Of a DNA stretch of 43,482 bases, positions 1 through 8,720 are shown in pieces. Under the pieces are notes generated by a model that saw only the letters and a list, made by a program, of their open reading frames with translations, was not told where the DNA came from and did not search any database. A program made the position numbers and the translations under genes. This DNA is from Methanosaeta sp. PtaB.Bin018 (GTDB lineage Archaea > Halobacteriota > Methanosarcinia > Methanotrichales > Methanotrichaceae): the NCBI GenBank assembly GCA_002067755.1, contig MVQH01000057.1:1-43482 (forward strand). The letters are read 5' to 3'. Every line of letters begins with the position of its first letter. Within the stretch, counting starts at the first letter, position 1.

Positions 1-706
1 TGTATGCACCGCTTCTTATGCTCTCAATCGTCGGCTGAACTCCATCGATGGAGATCACCTTCGTGTCTCCACGCAAAACGTAGCTGTATCCCACGTAGCC
101 GATGGCATTATCGCTGCCTCGAATGGCAGTCTTGACCTCAGAGCTATCTGAAGCTTCCATGGACACGCCCGGCGTTTCTGCCTCCTTGCAGCCCATTATG
201 ATCTCATTGAAGGTATCCCTTGTTCCAGATCCCGCCTTCCTTCCTATGGCGAAGATCTCCGAATCCGGGCCGCCAAGGTCCCTCCAGTTGGTAATATCTC
301 CCCTATAAATTTGCTTTACATCCTCCTTTGTGAGGGAGGTCACACCAGAATTATACACCTCAGGGCTGACCACGAGGCAAATGGCATCATAGCCCACTGG
401 AATCTCCTTGAATCTTTTATTGCCTGTCTCGTACCTCTGTCTCTCGACAAGCTGGATCTCCCGGGATGCCATGGCAATGGAGGATCTGCCCTCAGCCACA
501 TCCACAATTCCAACTCCAGTGCCCCCCGCTGTCACGCTCACGTGGTATCTGTCCTGAAGCATGTTGAACTCCTCGGCTCCAAGCTCTGCCAGGGGCATGA
601 CGGTGCTCGATCCGGAGACGGTAACCCTCTGCTCTCGGGCGTTCACTGATGCCGCCACAAAGAATACGACGAGCAACAAGACCAATAGCTTGGATTTAGC
701 CACCAT
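1..706 (-). CDS. pstS: PstS-like phosphate ABC transporter substrate-binding protein (C-terminus cut by window edge)
   Basis: The minus strand is open from ATG 706 to the left edge (about 235 codons). The reading begins MVAKSKLLVLLLVVFFVAAS, a signal peptide, followed at about residue 28 by VSGSSTVMPLAE, the phosphate-binding loop typical of PstS-type periplasmic proteins. Later come SREIQ, ITNWRDLGGP, RKAGSGTRDTF and DNAIGYVGY, all in the family order. It would capture phosphate outside the membrane for a PstCAB importer, which should lie to the left of the window. A weak ribosome site (GGTAAG) sits just before the ATG. It is divergent from the CoA ligase gene, with 155 bp between. It could be a PstS paralogue binding another oxyanion. 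Confidence 0.88.
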   Translation of the reverse strand, partial: MVAKSKLLVLLLVVFFVAASVNAREQRVTVSGSSTVMPLAELGAEEFNMLQDRYHVSVTAGGTGVGIVDVAEGRSSIAMASREIQLVERQRYETGNKRFKEIPVGYDAICLVVSPEVYNSGVTSLTKEDVKQIYRGDITNWRDLGGPDSEIFAIGRKAGSGTRDTFNEIIMGCKEAETPGVSMEASDSSEVKTAIRGSDNAIGYVGYSYVLRGDTKVISIDGVQPTIESIRSGAY

Positions 707-861
707 AAGCTTACCAATTGCTATTGATATTATGTAAGCTTTATCTTGAGCGGCTCCACGCCGAAAATATTGATATACCCCGACGTTTTCTTCAATGGCA
801 CTGTGTATCATACAGGCACACATAAATCGAGCGCATAAATCTAACTCATCAGGGAATTGAA

Positions 862-2193
862 ATGAATTACTGGCAACCAAAAATGGAGCTAATGGATAGG
901 ATTGAGCTGGAAGAGCTGCAGCTCAGAAGGCTCAAGAGCATTGTTGAAAAGGTCTACAAGAATGTGCCATTTTATCACAACAAGCTGAAGGAGGCTGCAG
1001 TCTCGCCACAGGACGTCCAGAGCCTCGAGGACCTCTCCAAGCTTCCAACCACACGAAAGGCGAACTTGCGGGAGAACTATCCATTTGGCCTGTTTGCCGT
1101 TCCGCGCGAGGAGGTCGTCCGGGTGCATGCCTCTTCAGGCACGACTGGAAAGCCGACAGTCGTCGGCTACACTGCCAATGATATCGCAACCTGGTCCGAT
1201 ATGATGGCCAGGGATTTTGTGATGGTCGGCGTCACGAAGGGCGACATCTTCCAGAATGCGGTTAACTATGGCTTTTTCACCGGCGGCCTGGGGGTCCATT
1301 ACGGCATCGAGCGCATGGGCGCCATGGCAGTGCCTTCTGGCGTGGGCAACACTGAACGCCAGCTGGAGATCATGATGGACTTCGGCGTGACTGTTCTGCA
1401 CTGCACGCCATCTTATGCCCTTTACCTGGCAGAAACGGCTAAGGCCAAGGGCATTGTGGATAAGCTGAAGCTTCGAATAGGCTGCTTCGGTGCCGAGCCA
1501 TGGTCCGACGAATCTAGGAAGGAGCTGGAGGAGGCATTGCACATCAAGGCCTACGACTCCTACGGCTTGTCTGAGATGATGGGACCTGGCGTCGCCTTCG
1601 AGTGCCAGGAGCAAAACGGCCTGCACATCTGGGAGGATCATTTTCTGATAGAGATCTTGGATGAGAATGAGGAGCCATGTGCTCCGGGCGAGCCTGGAGA
1701 GCTGGTTGTGACATCTCTGACCAAGGAGGCCATGCCCCTTATCCGCTACCACACCGGCGACATGACCTATGTCCTGGACGAGAAGTGCAGCTGTGGTCGA
1801 ACCAGCAGAAAGCTGCACCGCTTCCTGGGAAGGGCTGACGACATGCTCATCGTGAGGGGCATCAATGTCTTCCCAAGCCAGATCGAGGATGTGCTGGTCA
1901 GCATTCCCGAGATCGGAAACTACTTCCAGGTAATAGTGGACCGCAAAAAGCACGGACTGGACGAGATCAGCATCCAGGTGGAGATGAAGGATGAGGCCTT
2001 CACCGGCGAGCTGCAGGATCTGGCCAGGCTGCAGAGGAGGGTGGAGGACAAGCTCAAGTCAGTGCTCAATGTGCGCAGCAAGATAGAGCTGGTGGAGAAG
2101 GGCTCCATCCCCCGCACGGCCGGCAAGTCCAGGAAGGTCGTGGACCTGCGAGACGTCTACGCCAAGGACGAGAGGGCAACGGCGAAGGTCTGA
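862..2193 (+). CDS. PaaK-family AMP-forming CoA ligase (phenylacetate-CoA ligase / coenzyme F390 synthetase type)
   Basis: Adenylate-forming enzyme of 443 residues, the usual PaaK length. The nucleotide loop SSGTTGKPT lies at residues 91-99, YDSYGLSEMMGPG around 230, the YHTGDM motif in the middle, and the C-terminal lid carries IPRTAGKSRKV with the likely catalytic lysine. Family members activate aryl acids to CoA thioesters; in methanogens close relatives are annotated as coenzyme F390 synthetase, which adenylylates F420. Sequence alone does not decide between the two. ATG 862 follows GGGAATTGAA, a weak ribosome site. It stands alone, divergent from pstS and convergent with glnK. Confidence 0.85.
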   Translation: MNYWQPKMELMDRIELEELQLRRLKSIVEKVYKNVPFYHNKLKEAAVSPQDVQSLEDLSKLPTTRKANLRENYPFGLFAVPREEVVRVHASSGTTGKPTVVGYTANDIATWSDMMARDFVMVGVTKGDIFQNAVNYGFFTGGLGVHYGIERMGAMAVPSGVGNTERQLEIMMDFGVTVLHCTPSYALYLAETAKAKGIVDKLKLRIGCFGAEPWSDESRKELEEALHIKAYDSYGLSEMMGPGVAFECQEQNGLHIWEDHFLIEILDENEEPCAPGEPGELVVTSLTKEAMPLIRYHTGDMTYVLDEKCSCGRTSRKLHRFLGRADDMLIVRGINVFPSQIEDVLVSIPEIGNYFQVIVDRKKHGLDEISIQVEMKDEAFTGELQDLARLQRRVEDKLKSVLNVRSKIELVEKGSIPRTAGKSRKVVDLRDVYAKDERATAKV

Positions 2194-2273
2194 GGAGATC
2201 GACTGGACCGAGGGCATATCCTCAGCGCCATTATGGTCGTGATTCGAAAATGGGTTGACGTTTTTGGTACTCT

Positions 2274-2311
2274 CTTGTGTGGAGCGATCATAAGGATAGG
2301 CTCCACTCAAG
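2274..2311. terminator. Hairpin between convergent paaK-like gene and glnK
   Basis: CTTGTGTGGAGC at 2274-2285 is matched by GCTCCACTCAAG at 2300-2311, giving a 12-bp stem with one mismatch and a 14-base loop. It lies about 80 bp after the CoA ligase stop and 130 bp after the glnK stop, so it could end transcripts from either side. No T-run follows it, so a terminator role is inferred from position only. Confidence 0.4.
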
Positions 2312-2375
2312 ATCATCTGAAGAAAATCAGCATCCGAAGAACGCTAAGTTTCGTATGAGTCAAAATTCAAACCTA

Positions 2376-2407
2376 TAACTGATTCACGACCGTAACTGAT
2401 TCACGAC
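2376..2407. repeat. Short direct repeat, two copies
   Basis: TAACTGATTCACGAC occurs at 2376-2390 and again at 2393-2407, separated by CG, in the non-coding stretch just past the glnK stop codon. Both copies are exact. Function unknown. Confidence 0.6.
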
Positions 2408-2438
2408 AAACACGTCCAAAAAATTGAAGATCGGCAGG

Positions 2439-2777
2439 CTAGAGCGCCTTGCCGTCCATCTCGCCCGTTCTGATGCGAATGGTCTTTTCGACAGGCAGAA
2501 CGAATATCTTGCCATCGCCGATGTTTCCAGTATATGCTGCCTTTCTGATGATCTCTACTACATCATTCTCCCTCTCATCCTGGACAACGACCTCCAGTTT
2601 GACCTTGGGGAGCATGTCCACGGTGTACTCCTCGCCTCGCCAGATCTGCTTGATGCCTTTCTGGCGGCCTCTGCCTTTCACATCCAGCAAGGTGAGGCTG
2701 GCATAGCCCGCCTCATCTAGGGCTTTTTTTACATCCTCTACCTTAGAGGGTCTGATTATTGCCTGGATCATCCTCAT
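2439..2777 (-). CDS. glnK: PII nitrogen regulatory protein, GlnK type (copy 1)
   Basis: Full-length PII protein of 112 residues. The T-loop holds GRGRQKGI and RGEEYTVD, with tyrosine at position 51, the residue uridylylated in bacterial homologues. TGNIGDGKIF and the C-terminal VRIRTGE-like segment are the PROSITE PII signatures. GlnK senses ATP/ADP and 2-oxoglutarate and plugs its partner ammonium channel when nitrogen is plentiful. Its start overlaps the stop of the amt gene by 4 bp, so the two are made from one message. The copy at 5796 belongs to the other amt gene and differs through much of its sequence. Confidence 0.96.
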   Translation of the reverse strand: MRMIQAIIRPSKVEDVKKALDEAGYASLTLLDVKGRGRQKGIKQIWRGEEYTVDMLPKVKLEVVVQDERENDVVEIIRKAAYTGNIGDGKIFVLPVEKTIRIRTGEMDGKAL

Positions 2778-4225
2778 GTTCTCACCGTTTTCGGGGAATT
2801 TGCCGGAGCAGAAGCTGTCTCCGCCACCATCAGGCCTTCGCCAGGTTCTTGTGTCACGAACTCAGGGTAGGCGGAATATCCATGCTCTCCCATGTCCAAT
2901 CCAGCCATCTCTTCTTCTCTTGGAACTCTGAGGCCGACGGTGTGCTTTAGCAGGGCAAACAGTATGTAGCCGAGACCAAATGCCCAGACAGCGACAGTAG
3001 CCGCGTCTATGATCTGAGCCATCATCTGGCCGGTACTGCCAACGATAAGACCGCTCACGCCGCCATATGTGCCATCTGCGAAGATTCCTACCGCCAGGAG
3101 GCCCCAGAGCCCGTTGTAGCCGTGCACAGCCACTGCGCCAACAGGGTCATCCACCTTCAGCACCCATTCATTGAACTTTATTCCATACATCACTATTAAG
3201 CCTGACACCAATCCTACTACCACTGCAGCCCAGCTCGGTATATACGCACATGGAGCTGTGACTCCAACCAGGCCTGCCAGAGCGCCGTTGCAGGTCAAGG
3301 CGATATCAACTTTTCCTGTTCTCAGGAACGTCCAGTAGCAGACCAAAACAGCACCCGCAGCTCCCGCCAGGAATGTGTTGACTGCTATCACAGCTATCCT
3401 GAGGTCCGTTGCTGCCAGTGTCGATCCTGGGTTGAACCCGAACCATCCGAAGAACAGGACGAATGTTCCCAGGACTATGTAGCCCACATCATGACCAGGT
3501 ATTGCATTGGGTGTCCCGTCTTTGTTGAATTTTCCAATCCTCGGACCGAGGAGCATTATAGCTGCCAGGGCCACGAGGCCGCCAACGGCATGCACCACCC
3601 CAGAGCCTGCGAAATCTCTTGCACCCACGCCGAATGGCAGGGTTGATAGCCAGCCTCCGCCCCATACCCAGTGACCGTAGATGCTGTAGATGATGGCAGT
3701 GACGATGCCGCTATAAATCAGATAGGCTTGAAGCTTGAGCCTCTCAGCGCATGCACCTGCAACTATGGTTGCTGCCGTGGCAGCGAAGACTACCTGGAAC
3801 ATCCAGAACATCATGGTTGAGACGTCATAAGCACTTCCAGATAGGAACCATCCGCTCCATCCAATGATGCTGTTTCCATCCTCCAGACCCGCGTAGAGCT
3901 TGGAGCCTCCAAACATGAGGGCAAATCCTACTGCCCAGTAAGCCAAGGCGCCAATGGAGAAGTCCATGTAGCTCTTGGCAAAGTAGTTTACTGTGTTTTT
4001 CACTCGCAGGGCTCCAGCGCCAAGCAGGGCAAACCCGGCCTGCATGAAGAAGACCAGGAAGGCCGCAACGAGAGTCCATGCGAAATTTGTGGCGATCTTC
4101 AGCCCAGCTACATCGTCTGTGTAGGTGCTCGAACCGTTCGGATCGCCCGCCATTGCCATGGTTGCTAATAGCAGCAATAAGGCAGAAGCACTTGCTGCAA
4201 TAGCTGCACACTTTATAATTTTCAT
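2774..4225 (-). CDS. amt: Ammonium transporter AmtB family (copy 1)
   Basis: Membrane protein of 483 residues with about 11 hydrophobic segments after an N-terminal signal-like segment. Family landmarks: FFMQAGFALLGAG at 59-71, GHWVWGGGW near 184-192, DFAGSGVVH with the first pore histidine at 212, and VAVHGYNGLWG with the second pore histidine at 368. It conducts ammonium/ammonia into the cell as a trimer. The acidic second residue usual in the MQAGFA..LEAG motif is glycine here. ATG 4225 has GAGGT upstream. It is paired with glnK (4-bp overlap) and divergent from the second amt gene. Confidence 0.95.
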   Translation of the reverse strand: MKIIKCAAIAASASALLLLLATMAMAGDPNGSSTYTDDVAGLKIATNFAWTLVAAFLVFFMQAGFALLGAGALRVKNTVNYFAKSYMDFSIGALAYWAVGFALMFGGSKLYAGLEDGNSIIGWSGWFLSGSAYDVSTMMFWMFQVVFAATAATIVAGACAERLKLQAYLIYSGIVTAIIYSIYGHWVWGGGWLSTLPFGVGARDFAGSGVVHAVGGLVALAAIMLLGPRIGKFNKDGTPNAIPGHDVGYIVLGTFVLFFGWFGFNPGSTLAATDLRIAVIAVNTFLAGAAGAVLVCYWTFLRTGKVDIALTCNGALAGLVGVTAPCAYIPSWAAVVVGLVSGLIVMYGIKFNEWVLKVDDPVGAVAVHGYNGLWGLLAVGIFADGTYGGVSGLIVGSTGQMMAQIIDAATVAVWAFGLGYILFALLKHTVGLRVPREEEMAGLDMGEHGYSAYPEFVTQEPGEGLMVAETASAPANSPKTVRT

Positions 4226-4294
4226 GCTTTACCTCAATCCCTTTATGGATGGTCTACCTCGATCCATTTATGCAAGAACTCCGACCCGTTGATG

Positions 4295-4303
4295 CTATAA
4301 AAA
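4295..4303 (-). promoter_or_regulatory. Possible TATA box for amt-glnK copy 1
   Basis: Read on the minus strand the site is TTTTTATAG, 70-78 bases before the amt ATG. This would give a leader of about 45 bases carrying the GAGGT ribosome site. Inferred from position only. Confidence 0.4.
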
Positions 4304-4400
4304 CTTTGTTAAAATAATTTCATACTCGTTATGAAAAGATCATCAAGACATCATATTGAAAAAGATTAGTAGCATAGGTTTCATTAGCAAGCCTGTCTGC

Positions 4401-4439
4401 GCTTTGAGATCGTTTATGCTTTGAGATCATTTATGATCT
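4401..4439. promoter_or_regulatory. Tandem repeat and palindrome between divergent amt-glnK operons (candidate operator)
   Basis: A 17-base unit GCTTTGAGATCGTTTAT (4401-4417) is followed directly by GCTTTGAGATCATTTAT (4418-4434), one mismatch. The second unit runs into a perfect inverted repeat AGATCAT-TT-ATGATCT (4424-4439). It lies 44 bp upstream of the TATA-like site of the plus-strand amt gene, inside a 296-bp AT-rich region shared by both operons. A nitrogen regulator such as NrpR is a natural candidate, but I did not find its reported GGAA-N6-TTCC or GGTA-N6-TACC type sites here. Confidence 0.45.
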
Positions 4440-4482
4440 TTTCACAATGAATATGAATTAAGCATATCTTTTCCTAAATATG

Positions 4483-4490
4483 CTTATAAA
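4483..4490 (+). promoter_or_regulatory. Possible TATA box for amt-glnK copy 2
   Basis: CTTATAAA, about 32-39 bases before the chosen ATG 4522. Transcription would begin near 4510, leaving a very short leader that carries GGTGGT. Inferred from spacing. Confidence 0.5.
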
Positions 4491-4521
4491 TTAAGCTTCG
4501 ATCTTGATGAGTGGTGGTAAC

Positions 4522-5784
4522 ATGCGTGCGATCTGCTCATTGCTATCATTAGCTATGCTGATAGGCGAGGCATCTGCAGATGATGGACCAATAAATGCTG
4601 CAGATAACGCCTGGGTCCTGATCAGTGCAGCCTTGGTATTGATCATGATCCCTGGCGTCGGCCTCTTTTACGGTGGGATGGTGCGCAAGAAGAACGCAAT
4701 CTCTACAATAATATTCAGCTTTGCCATCATGGGCATCATAAGCTTGCAATGGATTTTATACGGATACACCCTTGCCTTTGGGAAGGATATATCAGGGCTA
4801 ATAGGAAGCCTGGACTTTCTTGGCTTGGATGGAGTGGGCATGGGCGTGAAGGAGGGCCTAACCATACCTGCTCTGACGTTCATGATCTTTCAGGCCATGT
4901 TTGCCATCATTACCGTCTCTCTGATCACTGGCAGCTATGTAGAACGCATCAAGTTCAGCTCCTTCCTGGTGTTCTCCCTGGTCTGGGCCACCCTTGTCTA
5001 CGACCCAATAGCCCACTGGGTCTGGGGTGGCGGGTGGCTGCAGCAGCTTGGAGCTCTTGACTTTGCCGGAGGAATTGTGGTACATATCAGCGCAGGAGTC
5101 TCGGCTCTGGCCATCGCCATGGTAATCGGGGCGAGGAAGGGCTTTGGCACTGACCCAATGGAGCCTCATAACATCCCAACCACGGTTATAGGCGCAGCTC
5201 TGCTCTGGTTTGGTTGGTTCGGCTTCAACGCGGGCTCAGCGCTTGCGGCAAATGGCCTTGCTGCCAATGCCTTCGTCACCACCAACACATCAGCTGCAGC
5301 AGCGGCGACGACCTGGATGCTCCTCTCCTGGAGGCAGAGAGCACCTTCGGCCCTCGGGATCGTTACAGGTGCAGTCGCAGGGCTGGCAGCCATCACTCCT
5401 GCTGCAGGGTTCGTGACGCCTCTTGCTGCAGTTCCCATCGGCGTTGTCGCTGCCTTCGCGGGCTACTATGCCATCCTCCTCGTGCGGGGGAGCAAGAAGG
5501 TCGATGATTCGCTGGACGTCCTTGCCTGCCATGGCATCGGCAGCACATGGGGCGTTCTGGCAACTGGAATCTTCGCCTCCATCGGCGCAGCTGGGCTCCT
5601 TGCTGGGAACTACCATCAGGTTGTGGTACAGCTGATAGCAATTGCGGTCACATGGGTCTACTCCTTCGTCGTCACCCTGGGCATTGCCAAGGCCATCGAT
5701 TCCGTCATGGGCCTTAGAGTCCGAGATGAGGAGGAAGCTGTGGGCCTGGACATCAGCCAGCATGGTGAAGGCGCTTATATGTGA
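4522..5784 (+). CDS. amt: Ammonium transporter AmtB family (copy 2)
   Basis: Membrane protein of 420 residues from ATG 4522, which has GTGGTGGT just upstream; the frame also opens at TTG 4504 and ATG 4507, but those have no ribosome site. A signal peptide ends near ASA-DD, then come about 11 membrane spans. DFAGGIVVH carries the first pore histidine (188) and LACHGIGSTWG the second (337). It retains GVGLFYGGMVRKKN, the more canonical Amt start motif. It differs strongly from the copy on the minus strand, so this is not a recent duplication. The GlnK gene follows after 11 bp. Confidence 0.95.
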   Translation: MRAICSLLSLAMLIGEASADDGPINAADNAWVLISAALVLIMIPGVGLFYGGMVRKKNAISTIIFSFAIMGIISLQWILYGYTLAFGKDISGLIGSLDFLGLDGVGMGVKEGLTIPALTFMIFQAMFAIITVSLITGSYVERIKFSSFLVFSLVWATLVYDPIAHWVWGGGWLQQLGALDFAGGIVVHISAGVSALAIAMVIGARKGFGTDPMEPHNIPTTVIGAALLWFGWFGFNAGSALAANGLAANAFVTTNTSAAAAATTWMLLSWRQRAPSALGIVTGAVAGLAAITPAAGFVTPLAAVPIGVVAAFAGYYAILLVRGSKKVDDSLDVLACHGIGSTWGVLATGIFASIGAAGLLAGNYHQVVVQLIAIAVTWVYSFVVTLGIAKAIDSVMGLRVRDEEEAVGLDISQHGEGAYM

Positions 5785-5795
5785 GGTCGCTAAAA

Positions 5796-6134
5796 ATGAA
5801 GAAGATTGAAGCCATAATCAGGCCTGAGAAGCTGCATCTTCTCCGCGAGAAGCTTGATCGATTGGGTTTCTCTGGTATGACTGCCACCGAAGTCAAGGGC
5901 CGGGGCAGACAGAAAGGGATTGCCCTGCAATGGAGGGCTGGCGACTACAGGGTAGAGTTTTTGCCCAAGGTGAAGTTGGAGCTAGTAGTAGACGATAAAG
6001 ATGCTGAGAAGGTAATCGACCTGATATGCGATGTGTCGCAGACAGGCGAGGCAGGAGATGGCAAGATATTCATCTACCCTGTAGAGGACGTGGTGCGCGT
6101 CAGGACTGGAGAGCGGGGATGCGGGGCAGTCTGA
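5796..6134 (+). CDS. glnK: PII nitrogen regulatory protein, GlnK type (copy 2)
   Basis: PII protein of 112 residues. T-loop GRGRQKGIALQWRAGDYRVEF has tyrosine at 51; TGEAGDGKIF and VVRVRTGE are the family signatures. The frame opens at GTG 5781, overlapping the amt stop, but ATG 5796 is preceded at 9 bases by GAGGT and gives the conserved N-terminus MKKIEAIIRP, so it is preferred. It should gate the amt channel encoded just before it. Two GlnK forms would let the cell close its two channels under different conditions. Confidence 0.95.
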   Translation: MKKIEAIIRPEKLHLLREKLDRLGFSGMTATEVKGRGRQKGIALQWRAGDYRVEFLPKVKLELVVDDKDAEKVIDLICDVSQTGEAGDGKIFIYPVEDVVRVRTGERGCGAV

Positions 6135-6146
6135 ATTCGGACTGGA

Positions 6147-7496
6147 TCACCTCCTCCAAATCCTGATGATGACTGCAGCTCCGGCCAGGTTGATGGTCAT
6201 GATGATGATGACAGCTATGATCTTTTTCATGCTGCCCAGAGGAGCAGCCCTGTCGGTCAGATCCAAAACGAGGTCTCCGTTCATCAGGACATCTCTGGAT
6301 TCTCCGCCTGCCTGGATGCTGTACAGTCCCCTCTCAAGGCCTTTGAAGTTGTATTGCCAATCTCCAGAAGCATTTGCCAGCAGCCTTCCATCACGAAGAA
6401 GAGCGACGCCTTCGGGAGCACCCACGACACTCAGATCATAGCTGCATTTTATAGGCAGGGGCTGACCCTCGAAAGGATGATCGCAGGAGATATTAAGTGC
6501 ATTTAGCACTGTCGGCGCGATATCCACCTCCGACCACCTGCCCCCCAAATTCAGCTCGTCTATGCCTGGGCCAAGAACGACCAGAGGCACGCGCAGGGCC
6601 TCCAAGCGTTTCGCATATTTCTCAGCAGAGTGGCCGCCCTTGTCTTCTGTGCTCTGAAAGCTCATCCCATGATCTGCAGTGATGATCAAAAGCACATTGT
6701 TCTTCCGGCAGGCCTCGGCCAGTCTCCCAAGAGGTACGTCCAGAGCAGCCACAGCCTCAAGATAACCTTCCAAGCCCAGGTTATGGCCAGCGCTGTCAAC
6801 GGCCCCCACATTCACAAGCATGAGAAAATGATTGCCCAAAAGATGTTCGACGATATCGGCTGCCGCGTCCAGTCCCCAGCAGTTGTAACCCGCATAGCCC
6901 GCGACGCCCTGCGCTTCAGTGTAACTGGCAAACTTGTCCCGCCATTCCTGGAAGAGTGAGCAGAGCCCCGCCGGCGTGCCAGCCCGGAAGCCTGTGATGG
7001 GCTCGGATCCTGAAATTGAATTGTCTTCAAGATACAGGACTGCATCCATCTCTTGCAGCATGGGCATTGCATCGCCGCGCTCTAACACAGCCAGACAGAG
7101 ATAGCCTTCCTTGCGGGCGGCGTCGAATATGGTGGGCCCCAGCAACTGCGGGTCGACGTCGGAGTCGCCGGTGACAAGAACGCTGTGGCTTTTGGTGGTC
7201 TCTGGCACAGGTACTCTGAGGTCCACCACGCGGGCCCCACTGCCTGTCAGGTTGAACAGCAGCGCTTTCTTCAAGAGGGTGCCGTCCAGAGCGTAGGCAT
7301 TGTGCTCAGGATACACATAAGATGCCCCAAGCCCATCCACCACGAGGATGACAGCTCCTTCAGGTCGCACCGCCTGGCCGACCTGAACATCTATGGCGTT
7401 GGCGCTGCTGGCAGACGACAAAATTAGCAATAAGATCAATGGCTTTGCCCATTCTAAAGGGCGAAGGGCCGAAAAAAAGAGAAGGGCATGGACCAT
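6147..7496 (-). CDS. Membrane-anchored alkaline phosphatase/phosphoglycerate mutase superfamily metalloenzyme
   Basis: Protein of 449 residues with an N-terminal signal segment (to about 34) and a C-terminal membrane helix ending in RIWRR, so the enzyme domain faces outward. Metal-site motifs of the superfamily are present in order: VVDGLG with Asp54, TTKSHSVLVTGD at 100-111 (likely nucleophile Thr101 or Ser103), VDSAGHN with Asp234 and His238, TADHGM with Asp275-His276, and GGHS with His289. It probably cleaves a phosphate or sulfate ester outside the cell; the substrate is unknown. A small beta-sandwich segment (about 345-420) precedes the anchor. It starts 18 bp after the fae-hps stop with GGGAGATC upstream, so both are likely co-transcribed. 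Confidence 0.8.
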   Translation of the reverse strand: MVHALLFFSALRPLEWAKPLILLLILSSASSANAIDVQVGQAVRPEGAVILVVDGLGASYVYPEHNAYALDGTLLKKALLFNLTGSGARVVDLRVPVPETTKSHSVLVTGDSDVDPQLLGPTIFDAARKEGYLCLAVLERGDAMPMLQEMDAVLYLEDNSISGSEPITGFRAGTPAGLCSLFQEWRDKFASYTEAQGVAGYAGYNCWGLDAAADIVEHLLGNHFLMLVNVGAVDSAGHNLGLEGYLEAVAALDVPLGRLAEACRKNNVLLIITADHGMSFQSTEDKGGHSAEKYAKRLEALRVPLVVLGPGIDELNLGGRWSEVDIAPTVLNALNISCDHPFEGQPLPIKCSYDLSVVGAPEGVALLRDGRLLANASGDWQYNFKGLERGLYSIQAGGESRDVLMNGDLVLDLTDRAAPLGSMKKIIAVIIIMTINLAGAAVIIRIWRR

Positions 7497-7514
7497 CCTG
7501 GATCTCCCGATCTT

Positions 7515-8702
7515 TCAGAAGTCCGTCATGATCCTGTACTGATCGATCTCCGTCTGCTTCAGGCCCGCCAGGAATTGCTCGGCCATGTCGCGAATGTCCT
7601 TTGATCTTGTGATCGCCCTTCCCACGACGAGTATGTCAGCGCCCGCAGCCAGCGCCTGGGCCTCGGTATCCACGCGAATGCCGCCAGCCACTGCCACCAG
7701 GAGCCTTCTGCCGGGCTTGGCCAGCGCCTGCATCTCGCGAATGTTCTGCCAGGCATGGGCGCTCTTCTCCATGTCGATGGCCCTGTGCAACTCGACAACG
7801 TCTGGCAGGACGTCCAGGCTCTTCAACACCGCAAGCGGGTCGGGCACATTGAGCATATCGATTACAGAATAGATGCCCGTCTTGCGAGCTTCATCGATGG
7901 CCAGCTCAAGGGTCTTCTTGGGCGCAAGGCCCGATATCACTACAGCATCTGCAGTGGAGTCTGCTGCCAGGCGCACCTCCAGGTTGCCGGTGTCCAGGGT
8001 CTTGAGGTCCAGGATGACGAAAGCACCAGGTCGAATGGCACGAATCTCCTTGACTATGTTTATGCCCAGCATCTTGACCAGCGGAGTTCCCACCTCGATA
8101 AGTATGTGATCGCTCTCTGGCAGGGCAGCCAGAACGCGACGCACCTCATCCAGGTCCACAAGGTCGAAGGCCACCTGCAGGTACGGTGGGTCCCAGAGAC
8201 GGGTTACTCTGAAGCCCATGATTGGATGGGTGGATCTGTCCTTCTCGTATAGGACCTTGTCCACATCCGGGAAGCCCTCCATTGCCCGCTGCAGTGCCAG
8301 CTTCGTGGCGCCATAATTGTAGCGGTAGATGGCATCGTAATCCTTGGCCTGCGGGTGGATGAAAACTGACACCACCACCACCAGCTCCTCAGCTCTCTCC
8401 TTTGGAATGATCCCCTCAGCCACAGAGTCCGCCACCGCCTTGGCCACAGCCATCTGGGCAGGCCCAAAGATCTGAGCCGCCTGATCCATGCTCTTTACTG
8501 TGACCTTGGGCACGATTAGGGTAGAAGGCTTTGGAGGAAGATTTGGCCGAATGACCCCCAGAAGAGGAGTGTGCCCTGCCGAGAGCTGTGCGAGTCCGCA
8601 AGCAAAGGCAGTTCCCACTGGCCCCTCCTTCTCTCCGATGAGCAGGTCGATATGTGCTATCTCAGGCTCTTTCCCGATGAGAGCCTCACCTACTAAAAAC
8701 AA
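7515..8702 (-). CDS. fae-hps: Bifunctional formaldehyde-activating enzyme / 3-hexulose-6-phosphate synthase
   Basis: Two-domain fusion known from Methanosarcinales. The Fae part (about 1-160) has [15 protein letters not shown] and [10 protein letters not shown], joining formaldehyde to tetrahydromethanopterin. The Hps part (about 165-395) has [20 protein letters not shown] and VAVAGGIR, and splits hexulose 6-phosphate to ribulose 5-phosphate and formaldehyde. Together they make pentose phosphates by the reversed RuMP route while recapturing formaldehyde. The frame opens at GTG 8720, but TTG 8702 is preceded by GAGGTGA at 4 bases and gives the family N-terminus, so I use it. A TATA-like GATTAATAG at 8744-8736 suggests its own promoter. 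The phosphatase-like gene follows. Confidence 0.95.
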   Translation of the reverse strand: MFLVGEALIGKEPEIAHIDLLIGEKEGPVGTAFACGLAQLSAGHTPLLGVIRPNLPPKPSTLIVPKVTVKSMDQAAQIFGPAQMAVAKAVADSVAEGIIPKERAEELVVVVSVFIHPQAKDYDAIYRYNYGATKLALQRAMEGFPDVDKVLYEKDRSTHPIMGFRVTRLWDPPYLQVAFDLVDLDEVRRVLAALPESDHILIEVGTPLVKMLGINIVKEIRAIRPGAFVILDLKTLDTGNLEVRLAADSTADAVVISGLAPKKTLELAIDEARKTGIYSVIDMLNVPDPLAVLKSLDVLPDVVELHRAIDMEKSAHAWQNIREMQALAKPGRRLLVAVAGGIRVDTEAQALAAGADILVVGRAITRSKDIRDMAEQFLAGLKQTEIDQYRIMTDF

Positions 8703-8720
8703 AAATTCACCTCGTAGCAC

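Noticed and set aside
102-649. Two plus-strand open frames
   Set aside because: They lie antisense to a clear PstS-like protein whose frame runs off the left edge; their translations show no family likeness.
1135-1953. Long (272-codon) open frame opposite the CoA ligase
   Set aside because: A shadow of the high-GC third positions of a strongly recognisable ligase gene.
2376-2407. Start of a CRISPR array
   Set aside because: Only two 15-base units two bases apart, with no spacers and no cas genes anywhere in the window.
2376-2407. Relation of the doubled 15-mer to the MITE-like element
   Set aside because: They share only short pieces (TAACTGA, GATTC); too little to call homology.
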